Source of the DNA: JBDLRH01 sp039800165
GTDB taxonomy: Bacteria > Pseudomonadota > Gammaproteobacteria > Burkholderiales > Burkholderiaceae_C
Assembly: GCA_039800165.1 (NCBI GenBank)
Contig: JBDLRH010000168.1
Coordinates: 1 to 17,501, forward strand
Direction: 5' to 3'
DNA: 17,501 nt
Translations under genes and position numbers: made by a program
The notes under the pieces: generated by a model
The model's input: only the letters and a program-made list of their open reading frames with translations
Databases searched by the model: none
Told to the model about the DNA's origin: nothing
Part shown: one piece after another, positions 7,482 through 15,323 of the stretch
Numbering within the stretch: position 1 is the stretch's first letter
Layout of the letters: the number at the start of each line of letters is the position of its first letter

Positions 7482-7850
7482 TCAGTCGAGGGCGATGCGG
7501 GCAATGAGGTCCAGCAAGCGCGCATCCTCACCCACCGCCGCACGCAGATCGAAGCGGATGCCGGGGTGCTCGGCATGCAACTGCGCCATCAGCACCGGCA
7601 GGTCTTCGCGGGCGTGCTTGCCGGTGCCAAGGAACATCGGCAGCACGCGGATGGCGTGCACCCCCAGCGCCGCCAGCTCGCGCGCCGCGCTGGGCAGGTC
7701 GGGCTCGGTCAGCTCCAGGTAGGCGCAGCGCACCGGGGTGGCGGGCGACAGGGCCGCCACCCGCGCGGCCACGGCCTCGATGGGGGCGCGCCACAGCGGG
7801 TCGCGCGAGCCATGGGCAAACAGGACGATGCCGGTGGAGGGAGAGGTCAT
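7482..7850 (-). CDS. cbiX: CbiX/SirB-type sirohydrochlorin chelatase (short form)
   Basis: This 122-aa protein belongs to the short, single-domain CbiX/SirB class that inserts metal into sirohydrochlorin. The metal-binding histidines are visible as His13 in FAHGSRDP and His79 in LPMFLGTGKHAREDLP, both at the expected places. Its length fits the homodimeric small CbiX proteins rather than the two-domain enzymes. Next to cysB, the most likely job is iron insertion to make siroheme for sulfite reductase, but cobalt insertion for cobalamin cannot be excluded from sequence. The ATG at 7850 has GGAG five bases upstream (7859-7856) and lies ten bases after the lptG stop, which points to co-transcription from lptFG. 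The gap to cysB is 54 bases and carries a possible operator. Confidence 0.87.
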   Translation of the reverse strand: MTSPSTGIVLFAHGSRDPLWRAPIEAVAARVAALSPATPVRCAYLELTEPDLPSAARELAALGVHAIRVLPMFLGTGKHAREDLPVLMAQLHAEHPGIRFDLRAAVGEDARLLDLIARIALD

Positions 7851-7860
7851 GGCCGCTCCG

Positions 7861-9036
7861 TCAACGCCGCAGCACCAGCCAGCCGAAGGCGCCCAGCGAC
7901 AGCAGCGAATACAGAAGCCCCGGCACCGCAGCGGCCAGCCAGGGTTGCCAGTTGCGCAGGTTGCCGATGTAGCCGAACACGTTGTTGAGCAGGAAGAAGC
8001 TGATGCCCATCAGCACGCCGCCGAACACCAGCGTGGCGATGGTGGTGCTGCGAAAGTGCAGGTAGGCAAAGGGCAGTGCCATCACCACCATCACCAGGCA
8101 GCTCAGCGGGTAGAACACCTTGCGCCAGAACTCGATTTCGTAGCGCTGTGAGGTCTGGCCGTTGGCCTGCAGGTGGCGGATGTACTGGAACAGGTCGATC
8201 GTGCCCATGCGCTGGGGCTTGAGCAGGGCCACCGAGACCATCTCTGCGGTCACCGAGGTGGCCCACCGGTACTGGGCAAGCTGTTCCTGTGCCAGGCCGT
8301 CGCGTGGGGTGGGTACGGTGGCGGCAGTGGCGGCAGTGGCGGCGGGAGTGGTGGCGGGCATGGTGGCCGGTGCCGAGCTGTCGCGAGCGGGAAAGCGGCG
8401 GATGTGTGCGTCCTCGAGCAGCCAGGCGTCGCTGCCCTCGAATCGGCCGCGTGCCGCGTGGATCTGGGCCACCAGCGCGCCTTGCGCATTGAATTCGAAC
8501 ACCCGCACCCCGCGCATGCTGCCGTCGGGCGCGAGCGCGGCCACATTGACGGTGACGCTGCGCTCGCCTTGACGCTCCTTGATCCACGCGCCGGTCTGGC
8601 CCACGGTGATGCCGCCGACCTGGCGCGACTTGAGCAATTGCGCACTGCGGTCTGCCCAGGGCGCCAGGTAGTCACCGATGGCAAAGGTCAGCAGGGTGAA
8701 GCCCAGCCCCAGCGTCAGCAGCACGCGCAGCGCCCGCGCCGGCCCGAGGCCGCTGGTGCGAAGGATGGTGTATTCGGAGTTCTGCGCCAGCCGCGCCATC
8801 ACGAAGATGGTGCCGATCAGCACGGTGATGGGCAGCAGCTCGTACAGATGGTTCGGAACCAGCAGCGCCACCGCGGCGAGGGCATGGGCCAGGGTGTAGG
8901 CACCCGGCACGCCCCGGCCGATGTCGGGCAGCTCCTCGACAAAGTCAAAGAAGAAGAACAGCGCCAGAAAGCCGAGGGTGACAAACGCCACCGAGGCGAT
9001 CACGTCGCTGTAGATCAGCCGGCGCAGTGTCTTCAT
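7861..9036 (-). CDS. lptG: LPS export ABC transporter permease LptG
   Basis: This 391-aa permease is half of the LptB2FG transporter that extracts LPS from the inner membrane. Membrane segments lie in roughly the first 110 residues and the last 110, with a periplasmic beta-jellyroll between them. Family segments include MKTLRRLIYSDVI, DIGRGVPG, ELLPITVLIGT, LARLAQNSEYTILRTSGL-like residues and, at the C-terminus, NVFGYIGNL. The ATG at 9036 gives the conserved LptG N-terminus and lies eight bases after the lptF stop; the ribosome site is weak. An Ala/Thr/Pro-rich insert at about residues 215-245 (ATMPATTPAATAATAAT) is encoded by a short imperfect tandem repeat and lies in the periplasmic domain. 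It is probably a flexible loop absent from most homologues. The gene is followed after ten bases by cbiX. Confidence 0.93.
   Translation of the reverse strand: MKTLRRLIYSDVIASVAFVTLGFLALFFFFDFVEELPDIGRGVPGAYTLAHALAAVALLVPNHLYELLPITVLIGTIFVMARLAQNSEYTILRTSGLGPARALRVLLTLGLGFTLLTFAIGDYLAPWADRSAQLLKSRQVGGITVGQTGAWIKERQGERSVTVNVAALAPDGSMRGVRVFEFNAQGALVAQIHAARGRFEGSDAWLLEDAHIRRFPARDSSAPATMPATTPAATAATAATVPTPRDGLAQEQLAQYRWATSVTAEMVSVALLKPQRMGTIDLFQYIRHLQANGQTSQRYEIEFWRKVFYPLSCLVMVVMALPFAYLHFRSTTIATLVFGGVLMGISFFLLNNVFGYIGNLRNWQPWLAAAVPGLLYSLLSLGAFGWLVLRR
8317..8366. repeat. Imperfect GGCGGCAGT tandem repeat inside lptG
   Basis: The unit GGCGGCAGT occurs twice exactly (8320-8328 and 8329-8337), followed by a 12-base variant and a GGTGGCGGG copy. 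In the lptG frame the units read Thr-Ala-Ala. Units are multiples of three, so copy-number change would keep the frame. Confidence 0.8.
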
Positions 9037-9044
9037 GGTCTCGG

Positions 9045-10136
9045 TCAGGCCGCGGCACGCCGCGGCAGCAGGTCGCGCCACGACCAGTTGAGGTGCCTGC
9101 GCGCAAGCCACATCAGCGTGAGTGCCAGCACGCCGCCATGCAGCCCCAGCAGGTGTGCTGCAAAGCCGCTCTGTCCGTTGGCAATCCACGCCTGCCCCAG
9201 GTTGAGCAGGTTGTAGTACACGATGAACGAAAACAGCGCCAGCAGCAGGTTGCCGCTGCGCCCCATGCGCGGGTTGGCATGGGCAATGGCCACGGCGATC
9301 AGCACGAAGTTGAAGGCGGCCACCGCCATGCCGATGCGCCAGGCCAGCTCGCCGAGGTGCTGCGGCGTCGGTTCGCGTGCCAGATCAAGCGTGCTGCGGA
9401 ACTTGGCGGGCGTGCGGTCTGCGCCCGCGAAGCCCTTGTCGCCGATGCGCACGCTGTAGCGCTCGAACTCGCTGATGCGCACCGTGCCCTCGCTGCGGCG
9501 CTCCATGCGTTGCCCGTCAAACAGCAGCAGCGTCTGCCCGTCGTCAGAGGGCACCACCTCGCCGCTGCGCGCTGAGGTCACCGTCTCGATGCCGCGGTCC
9601 TGCGTGGCGATGAAGATGTTGCGCCCCGAGCGGTTGTCGGGCGTGTCCTTGTCAAGAAAGAACACCCGGCTGCCGCTGGCCGATTCCATGAACTGCCCCG
9701 GTGCCACACGCTCCAGGTCGCCGCGGCGCCCGTAGCGTTCGCGCAGGTCCTGCGTCTGCTGGTTGGACCACGGCCACACCACCAGCGACAGCAGCGCGAT
9801 CACCACCAGCACCGGCCAGGCAAAGCGCAGCAGCGGGCCCACCAGCGAGGCCAGGCCACGGCCGCTGGCAAACCAGATCACCATCTCCGAGTCTCGGTAC
9901 ATGCGCGACAGCATGCTCACGCAGGCCACGAACAGGCTGAGCGCCAGCGTCAGCGGCAGGGTGCCGATGACCAGGTAACCAAGCACCAGCGCCACTTCCG
10001 ACGGGTTGATGCTGCCGCGTGCCGCCTGGTTCAGGGTACGGATCAGCGTCATCGTCATCACCACGGTCACAAGCACGACCAAGGTGGCGCCGAAGCTGCG
10101 CGCGAGTTCCTTGCGGACGGATGAATGGAATAACAT
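9045..10136 (-). CDS. lptF: LPS export ABC transporter permease LptF
   Basis: This 363-aa partner of LptG forms the membrane channel of the LPS extractor LptB2FG. The N-terminus MLFHSSVRKELARSFGATLV is typical of betaproteobacterial LptF, and MYRDSEMVIWFASGRGL is the cytoplasmic coupling-helix region that contacts LptB. Three membrane segments lie at each end, with a periplasmic domain at about residues 120-260. The ATG at 10136 is preferred over one seven codons upstream because it gives the family N-terminus and leaves a 38-base gap to the divergent pepA. No strong ribosome site is seen. It is the first gene of a likely lptF-lptG-cbiX-cysB-aminotransferase transcript. Essential in most Gram-negatives. 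Confidence 0.94.
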   Translation of the reverse strand: MLFHSSVRKELARSFGATLVVLVTVVMTMTLIRTLNQAARGSINPSEVALVLGYLVIGTLPLTLALSLFVACVSMLSRMYRDSEMVIWFASGRGLASLVGPLLRFAWPVLVVIALLSLVVWPWSNQQTQDLRERYGRRGDLERVAPGQFMESASGSRVFFLDKDTPDNRSGRNIFIATQDRGIETVTSARSGEVVPSDDGQTLLLFDGQRMERRSEGTVRISEFERYSVRIGDKGFAGADRTPAKFRSTLDLAREPTPQHLGELAWRIGMAVAAFNFVLIAVAIAHANPRMGRSGNLLLALFSFIVYYNLLNLGQAWIANGQSGFAAHLLGLHGGVLALTLMWLARRHLNWSWRDLLPRRAAA

Positions 10137-10174
10137 GGAAGCAACGCTGCACGGCATGCAGCAGGCGATGGATT

Positions 10175-11629
10175 ATGAACTTTGAACTCAAGACGATGAG
10201 CGCCGCCACGGCGGCCTCCAGCCGCAGCGACGCGCTGGTGGTACTGGTACCGGATGCCTTCAAGCCGGCTGCTGACGGGCTGTCGCGGCTGGTGGCGCTG
10301 GCGCGCAAGCACGGCGACCTGGATGGCAAGGGCGGCAAGCTGCTGCAAAGCTTTGCGCCTGCCGGCCTGTCGGCGCAGCGCGTGGTGCTGGCCGCTTGCG
10401 GTGACGGCACGCCCCGGCAGGTGCGTAGCGCCACCGCGGGCGCCCTGCAGTCTTTGAAGTCGGCCAAGGTGGCCGCAGCGACGGTATGCATGCTGGGTGA
10501 CCCGGCGCCGGGCGCTGTCAGTGCAGCGCTTGCCGCCTGCGCCGATGCGACCTATGCCTACACCCTGACCAAGAGCAAGGCCGAAGGCCGAAAGCTCAAG
10601 GCAGTGACGCTGGGCGTGCCGCGTGCAGCGGCCTGCAAGGCCGAATTCGAGCGCGCGGTGGCGCTGGTGCGCGGTGTCGAGGTGGCCAAGGAGTGGGGCA
10701 ACCGGCCTGGCAACCATGCCACGCCCACCCATCTGGGCGAAGCCGCGCGCAGCATTGCCAAGGGCGCACGCTTCAAGTGCGAGGTGCTCGGCCCGCGCGA
10801 AGTGGCGCGACTGGGCATGGGCTCGTTCATGGCGGTGGCTCAGGGGTCCACCCAGCCGCTGCGCTTCATCGTGATGCAGTACCACGGTGCACCGCGTTCG
10901 CAGGCGCCCGTGGTGCTGGTGGGCAAGGGAATCACCTTTGACACCGGCGGCATCTCGATCAAGCCCGCACCCGAGATGGACGAGATGAAGTTCGACATGT
11001 GCGGCGCCGCCAGCGTGCTGGGCGTGTTCGCCGCGCTGCGCGAACTCAAGCCCGCCATCAACGTGGTGGGTCTGATTCCGAGCTGCGAGAACATGCCCGA
11101 TGGCTCGGCGGTCAAGCCCGGCGACGTGGTCACCAGCATGAGCGGCCAGACCATCGAGATCCTCAACACCGATGCCGAGGGACGGCTGATCCTGTGCGAT
11201 GCACTCACCTATGCCGAGCGCTTCAAGCCGCGCGCGGTGGTCGACATCGCCACCCTCACCGGCGCCTGCGTGATTGCGCTGGGCGCGGTACGCAGCGGCA
11301 TGTACGCGACGCAGGACGATCTGGCGCAGGCGCTGTCGCAGGCCGGCGACCGGGCCCTCGACCCATGCTGGCGCATGCCGCTGGACGACGAATACGCCGA
11401 GGGGCTGAAGACCCACTTTGCCGATGTGGCCAACGTGGCGGGCCGCGCCGGCGGCTCGATCACCGCGGCCAAGTTCCTGCAGCGCTTTGCAGGCAAGTAC
11501 CCGTGGGCGCATCTGGACATTGCCGGCACGGCGTGGAAGGGTGGGGCAGCCAAGGGCGCCACCGGGCGTCCGGTCGGGCTGCTGCTCGAGTACCTGCTGG
11601 GCCCGCTCGGTGGCGCGCGCGGCCGCTGA
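10175..11629 (+). CDS. pepA: Leucyl aminopeptidase (M17, PepA)
   Basis: This 484-aa cytosolic two-zinc aminopeptidase removes N-terminal residues, preferring Leu, and in enterics also acts as a DNA-binding protein in Xer recombination. The catalytic C-terminal domain shows VGKGITFDTGGISIKP (Lys251, Asp256, Lys263), KFDMCGAA (Asp274) and the M17 signature NTDAEGRL (331-338, with metal ligands Asp333 and Glu335 and catalytic Arg337). The N-terminal domain covers about residues 1-170. The ATG at 10175 gives MNFELKT, the usual start in Burkholderiales; a second ATG follows seven codons later. Divergent from lptF across 38 bases, an arrangement common in betaproteobacteria. The stop is three bases before holC, so the two are almost certainly one operon. 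Confidence 0.96.
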   Translation: MNFELKTMSAATAASSRSDALVVLVPDAFKPAADGLSRLVALARKHGDLDGKGGKLLQSFAPAGLSAQRVVLAACGDGTPRQVRSATAGALQSLKSAKVAAATVCMLGDPAPGAVSAALAACADATYAYTLTKSKAEGRKLKAVTLGVPRAAACKAEFERAVALVRGVEVAKEWGNRPGNHATPTHLGEAARSIAKGARFKCEVLGPREVARLGMGSFMAVAQGSTQPLRFIVMQYHGAPRSQAPVVLVGKGITFDTGGISIKPAPEMDEMKFDMCGAASVLGVFAALRELKPAINVVGLIPSCENMPDGSAVKPGDVVTSMSGQTIEILNTDAEGRLILCDALTYAERFKPRAVVDIATLTGACVIALGAVRSGMYATQDDLAQALSQAGDRALDPCWRMPLDDEYAEGLKTHFADVANVAGRAGGSITAAKFLQRFAGKYPWAHLDIAGTAWKGGAAKGATGRPVGLLLEYLLGPLGGARGR

Positions 11630-11632
11630 CCC

Positions 11633-12121
11633 GTGACCGAGATCGCGTTTCACTTCAACGCGCCGGACCGCCAGGCGTATCTGTGCCGGCTGCTGCGCAA
11701 GGCCACCGCGCTCGGCTCGCGGGCGGTGGTGGTCGCGCCGCCCGGCGAACTGGCCGCGCTGGACCAGGCCTTGTGGACGTTTTCCGCGCTCGATTTCGTT
11801 GCCCACTGCCGCGCCGATGCGACGCCCGACATGCTGGCGTCCTCGCCGGTGGTGCTGACAGAGCGCCTGACGGATGCGCACAACCCGGCGCTGGCAGAGG
11901 CACTGGCCAAGGCGCCGGTGCTCATCAACCTGTGCGACGAGCCGCCGCCCGGCTTTGAGCAGTTCGAGCGACTCATCGAGGTGGTGACAGCAGACCCGGC
12001 ACAGCGGCAGCAAGCCCGCGAGCGCTGGCGGCATTACGCCCAGCGCGGCTACCCGCTCACCTCACACGATCTGGCCGCCGCCACAGCACCCGAACAACCA
12101 TCGACTGCGTCGGCCAGCTGA
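11633..12121 (+). CDS. holC: DNA polymerase III chi subunit (HolC)
   Basis: This 162-aa protein is the chi subunit of the clamp-loader complex, which links DNA polymerase III to single-strand binding protein through the psi subunit. Family features are the N-terminal IAFHFNAPDRQAYLCRLLRKA segment, VLTERLTDAHNPALAEAL in the middle, LINLCDEPPPGFEQFERLIEVV, and the C-terminal ARERWRHYAQRGY. A short Ala/Ser/Pro-rich tail follows after about residue 145. It starts with GTG three bases after pepA, a conserved pairing in proteobacteria, and relies on coupling to pepA translation since no separate ribosome site fits. Confidence 0.92.
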   Translation: MTEIAFHFNAPDRQAYLCRLLRKATALGSRAVVVAPPGELAALDQALWTFSALDFVAHCRADATPDMLASSPVVLTERLTDAHNPALAEALAKAPVLINLCDEPPPGFEQFERLIEVVTADPAQRQQARERWRHYAQRGYPLTSHDLAAATAPEQPSTASAS

Positions 12122-12180
12122 GCGCCAGGCATCGACGCACCTGCATCCCCCGGCTCGTCTGACCCATCGAAAGCACCGAG

Positions 12181-12465
12181 ATGTCTGCCCGCGTGCCGCC
12201 ACCGCATGTGCCGACCCTGACCGAGGTGGTGCACGAGCCGCCACAGGGCGCCGGTGGCCTGGATGGGCAGGCCGCCAAACCACTGGCCAAACCACGATCT
12301 GCGTCGATGGCTGGCGGGAGTGCGGACGCTGAAGCGGCAGACGCCGAGGCAGTGCAGCGTGTGGTGGCCGAGGTGCTGGAGGCGCTGCGTCCGCAGGTGG
12401 AGCAGGCGGTGCGCGCGGCACTGGCGCAGCGGCCGGGTGACGCGCCACCGGCATCCCGTTTGTAA
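12181..12465 (+). CDS. Small hypothetical protein, DUF2486-like, downstream of holC
   Basis: This 94-aa protein has a Pro-rich start (VPTLTEVVHEPP), an Ala/Gly-rich low-complexity middle, and an acidic amphipathic helix at the end (AEAVQRVVAEVLEALRPQVEQAVRAALAQ, shown here only by its ends A53 to Q83). The pattern of PxLTEVV near the N-terminus plus a C-terminal helix resembles the DUF2486 proteins often found after holC in Burkholderiales, but the match is by general shape only. It starts 59 bases after holC on the same strand with a weak GAG before the ATG. Function is unknown. Confidence 0.55.
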   Translation: MSARVPPPHVPTLTEVVHEPPQGAGGLDGQAAKPLAKPRSASMAGGSADAEAADAEAVQRVVAEVLEALRPQVEQAVRAALAQRPGDAPPASRL

Positions 12466-12630
12466 CAGCGCGGGCGGGCCTGACCGCCCCGGCCGGGCGC
12501 GGGCGTGAAGGCCCCGGCTGACGACGCAGCCCCTTGAAAACCCTGTGGATGGGGGGATGGTTTTTCGGTTATCTTCCGCGTCCGTTGAGGCGTTCTCTCA
12601 ACCCAACATCCTTACAACTGGAGAATTTTC

Positions 12631-13761
12631 ATGCAGATGAAGCTCAAACTCACCGCGCTCGCCGCGCTGGCCGCTGTCACCGGCCTGGCGTCGGCCCAGG
12701 ACATGGTCGTGCGCATTGGCCATGTCGCCCCGCTGTCCGGCCCGCAGGCCCACTACGGCAAGGACAACGAAAACGGCGTGCGCATGGCCATTGAAGACCT
12801 CAATGCCCAAGGCGTCACCATTGGCGGCCGCAAGGTGCGTTTTGAACTGGCTGCTGAAGACGATGCGGCTGACCCGAAGCAGGGCACCGCTGCAGCGCAA
12901 AAGCTGTGCGACGCCAAGGTCGCCGGCGTGGTCGGCCACCTCAACTCGGGCACCACCATTCCCGCTTCGAAGGTCTACAACGACTGCGGCATCCCGCACA
13001 TCACCGGCGCGGCCACCAACCCCAACCTGACCCGCCCGGGCTACAAGACCACCTACCGCATCATCGCCAACGACAACGCGCTGGGCGCGGGCCTTGCCTT
13101 CTATGCCGCCGATGCACTCAAGCTCAAGCGCGTGGCCGTGATCGACGACCGCACGGCCTACGGCCAGGGCGTGGCCGAGGTGTTCAAGCGCACCGCCCAG
13201 CAAAAGGGCATGCAGATCGTCGATGAGCAGTTCACCACCGACAAGGCCACCGACTTCATGGCCATCCTGACGGCCATCAAGGGCAAGAACCCCGACGCGA
13301 TCTTCTACGGCGGCATGGACCCGCAGGCAGGCCCGATGCTGCGCCAGATGGAGCAGCTGGGCTTGGGCAACGTCAAGTTCTTCGGCGGCGACGGCATCTG
13401 CACCAGCGAGATCATCAAGCTGGCCGCGGGCGCCAAGACGCTGAACAACGTGGTGTGCGCAGAAGGCGGCGCCTCGCTGGACAAGATGCCTGGCGGCAAG
13501 GCCTGGAAGGCCAAGTACGACGGCAAGTACCCCAACCAGTTCCAGGTCTACAGCCCGTACACCTATGACGCGACCTTCGTGCTGGTCGACGCGATGAAGC
13601 GCGCCAACTCGGTGGACCCGAAGGTCTACACCCCGGAGCTGATCAAGACCAACTTCCGCGGCGTGACCTCGACCATCGCGTTCGAGCCCAACGGCGAGCT
13701 GAAGAACCCCGCCATCACCCTGTACGTGTACAAGGACGGCAAGAAGGTTCCGCTGAACTGA
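12631..13761 (+). CDS. Branched-chain amino acid ABC transporter, periplasmic binding protein (LIV type)
   Basis: This 376-aa periplasmic binding protein of the LIV type captures amino acids or similar ligands for an ABC importer. A signal peptide is clear: positive start, hydrophobic stretch LTALAALAAVTGL, and cleavage at ASA-QDM after Ala22. The mature part begins VVRIGHVAPLSGPQAHYGKD. It has a cysteine pair (CDAKVAG and NDCGIP) that fits the family disulfide, and the ligand-side segment HLNSGTTIPAS. The ATG at 12631 has GGAGA at 12620-12624, six bases upstream. A terminator follows 22 bases after the stop, so this is a single-gene unit; permease and ATPase genes are not adjacent. The exact ligand (Leu/Ile/Val or another amide/amino acid) cannot be fixed. 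Confidence 0.93.
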   Translation: MQMKLKLTALAALAAVTGLASAQDMVVRIGHVAPLSGPQAHYGKDNENGVRMAIEDLNAQGVTIGGRKVRFELAAEDDAADPKQGTAAAQKLCDAKVAGVVGHLNSGTTIPASKVYNDCGIPHITGAATNPNLTRPGYKTTYRIIANDNALGAGLAFYAADALKLKRVAVIDDRTAYGQGVAEVFKRTAQQKGMQIVDEQFTTDKATDFMAILTAIKGKNPDAIFYGGMDPQAGPMLRQMEQLGLGNVKFFGGDGICTSEIIKLAAGAKTLNNVVCAEGGASLDKMPGGKAWKAKYDGKYPNQFQVYSPYTYDATFVLVDAMKRANSVDPKVYTPELIKTNFRGVTSTIAFEPNGELKNPAITLYVYKDGKKVPLN

Positions 13762-13782
13762 TCAGCTGCTGCCACAAGCAAG

Positions 13783-13809
13783 AAAGCCACCCTGCGGGGT
13801 GGCTTTTTT
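13783..13809 (+). terminator. Rho-independent terminator after the LIV-binding protein gene
   Basis: A perfect 10-bp stem, AAAGCCACCC (13783-13792) with GGGTGGCTTT (13797-13806), encloses a TGCG loop and continues into six Ts. It closes the host transcript just before the presumed element boundary. Confidence 0.93.
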
Positions 13810-13941
13810 CATGGGGCCGGTACGGCAAATGCTGGCGGAGCAGGCGTCCGCGGGGATCGAACTCTAAGACGTACCATGGCACACCCTTAGGCTACGGATT
13901 CCCCTATGTAGATTGATATTCCTTGCATCAAGGCGTATCCG

Positions 13942-13985
13942 TGCATATCATGCAAAAACGCACTCGATGATGGGTGTGATGATGG
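13942..13985. repeat. Short inverted and direct repeats before the integrase gene
   Basis: TGCAT-ATC-ATGCA (13942-13954) is a perfect 5-bp inverted repeat, and GATGATGG occurs at 13966-13973 and again at 13978-13985. They lie within 56 bases of the integrase start, in the AT-richer gap. Integrase arm sites or a regulator operator are possible roles, inferred from position only. Confidence 0.35.
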
Positions 13986-13997
13986 ATCAAAGCAGAG

Positions 13998-15254
13998 ATG
14001 CCCAAGAAAGCCAAGGAACTGAGTGCGCTGGAGGTCAAGCGGCTGACCGATCCGGGGCTGCATTTCGTTGGCGGCGCTACCGGATTGGCGCTGCAAGTGC
14101 TGCCGACGGGAGGCCGCACATGGGTACTGCGCACGATGATCGGCACCCGCCGCCGCGACATGGGGCTGGGCAGCTTTGACGATGTGTCACTGGCGGTGGC
14201 CAGGGAGAAGGCCCGGGAAGCCCGTGAACTGATCCGGGCAGGAATCGACCCCATAGAACAGCAGAAGGCGGCAAGGTCGGCGCTACAGGCTGCGACCGCT
14301 GCAATCCTGACCTTCGATGAGGCTGCTGGCAAATTCATCGATGCGCACCGGGCTGGCTGGCGCAACCCCAAGCATGTGCAGCAGTGGGAAAACACCCTGT
14401 TCCAGTACGCGAGCCCCATCATCGGCACCCTGAACGTGGCCGACATTCGGATGCCGCACATCCTGCAAGTGCTCGAACAGCCTGTGGATGGAAAGCGGCT
14501 GTGGGAGGCCCGTACCGAGACTGCCACCCGACTGCGCGGTCGGATGGAGCTGATCTTGGACTGGTGCAAGGGACGCGGTCACCGCACGGGCGACAACCCG
14601 GCAGCATGGCGCGGGAACCTTGATGCCCAACTGCCCAAACCCGGGAAGATCAAGAAAGAAACCCACCATGCAGCGGTGTCGCTTGATGAGATGGGCGACT
14701 TCATGAGGGAACTTAGGCAGCGGGAAGGTATTGCTGCCCGTGCGCTGGAATTCGTGATCCTGACCGCTGCCCGTTCCGGCGAGGTGCGGGGCATGACCTG
14801 GGCTGAAGTCGACATGGATGCTGGTGTCTGGACTGTGCCAGCCTCCCGCATGAAGGCCGGTAAGGAACACCGCGTCCCGCTGAGTGCCGCCGCTATCAAG
14901 CTCCTGCATTCGCTGCCTCGCTTTGAGGGTGTGGACTACGTTTTCCCCGCACCGCGTGGTGGGATGCTTTCAGATATGACCCTGACCGCTGTCATGCGCA
15001 GGATGGAGCGCGAGGAAGTGCCGCACGGGTTCCGCAGCACCTTCCGCGACTGGGCCGCAGAGCGAACAAGTTACCCGGCTGAGATGGCTGAGATGGCGCT
15101 GGCGCACACGATCAGCGATAAGGTGGAAGCCGCATATCGGCGTGGCGACATGATGGAAAAGCGCCGCCAGATGATGACCGCATGGGCACGGTTTTGTGCT
15201 GCACCAAGCGTCAAAGCCACGGTGGTCGGTATCAGGCAAAGCCGAGCCGCATGA
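13998..15254 (+). CDS. P4-type tyrosine integrase (DUF4102 arm-binding domain)
   Basis: This 418-aa site-specific recombinase inserts and excises the element. Residues 1 to about 95 form the DUF4102-type N-terminal domain (GATGLALQVLPTGGRTWVLR, MGLGSFDDVSLAVAREKA, AGIDPIEQ). Residues of about 105-215 are the core-binding domain. The catalytic domain keeps every key residue: Arg259 in TAARSGEVRGMTW, Lys286 in the SRMKAGKEHRVP beta-hairpin, His343 and Arg346 in HGFR, His370 in ALAH, and nucleophile Tyr380 in EAAYRRGD. The enzyme therefore looks intact. The ATG at 13998 has only a weak AGCAGAG before it. Such integrases usually target tRNA or tmRNA genes, and the flanking sequence shows only a doubtful tRNA-like fragment. 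Confidence 0.95.
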   Translation: MPKKAKELSALEVKRLTDPGLHFVGGATGLALQVLPTGGRTWVLRTMIGTRRRDMGLGSFDDVSLAVAREKAREARELIRAGIDPIEQQKAARSALQAATAAILTFDEAAGKFIDAHRAGWRNPKHVQQWENTLFQYASPIIGTLNVADIRMPHILQVLEQPVDGKRLWEARTETATRLRGRMELILDWCKGRGHRTGDNPAAWRGNLDAQLPKPGKIKKETHHAAVSLDEMGDFMRELRQREGIAARALEFVILTAARSGEVRGMTWAEVDMDAGVWTVPASRMKAGKEHRVPLSAAAIKLLHSLPRFEGVDYVFPAPRGGMLSDMTLTAVMRRMEREEVPHGFRSTFRDWAAERTSYPAEMAEMALAHTISDKVEAAYRRGDMMEKRRQMMTAWARFCAAPSVKATVVGIRQSRAA

Positions 15255-15323
15255 CAATCGAATCGTCGCGCCTAGGCTGATCCCCGAAAACCGGTTCCCT
15301 CACCGGCTGGCGCGGCATCTTTC

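Noticed and set aside
8317..8366. Possible CRISPR-like repeat
   Set aside because: Units are 9-12 bases, contiguous, without spacers, and inside a coding region.
8173..9216. Open frame antisense to lptG with a Gly/Ser-rich repeat segment
   Set aside because: The repeat is the complement of the Thr-Ala-Ala insert of LptG, and no other support for a gene exists.
10067..12034. 655-codon open frame on the - strand across pepA and holC
   Set aside because: It lies antisense to two clearly recognised genes and has the Arg/His/Gln-rich make-up of a high-GC shadow.
12516..12531. Small hairpin GGCTG-ACGACG-CAGCC as a terminator for the holC transcript
   Set aside because: Five base pairs and no T tract; too weak to call.
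12466..12630. Promoter for the LIV-binding protein gene (TTGAAA at 12534 with TATCTT at 12570)
   Set aside because: The two hexamers are 30 bases apart, far beyond the usual 16-18, and no better pair was found, so no promoter is called although one must exist nearby.
13833..13864. A complete tRNA gene on the - strand at the element boundary
   Set aside because: The T arm cannot pair, spacing to the CCA-like end is wrong, and no anticodon arm lies upstream.
15255..15323. CCGGT-TCCCTC-ACCGG hairpin after the integrase gene as a terminator
   Set aside because: Short stem without a T tract; could be chance in this base composition.
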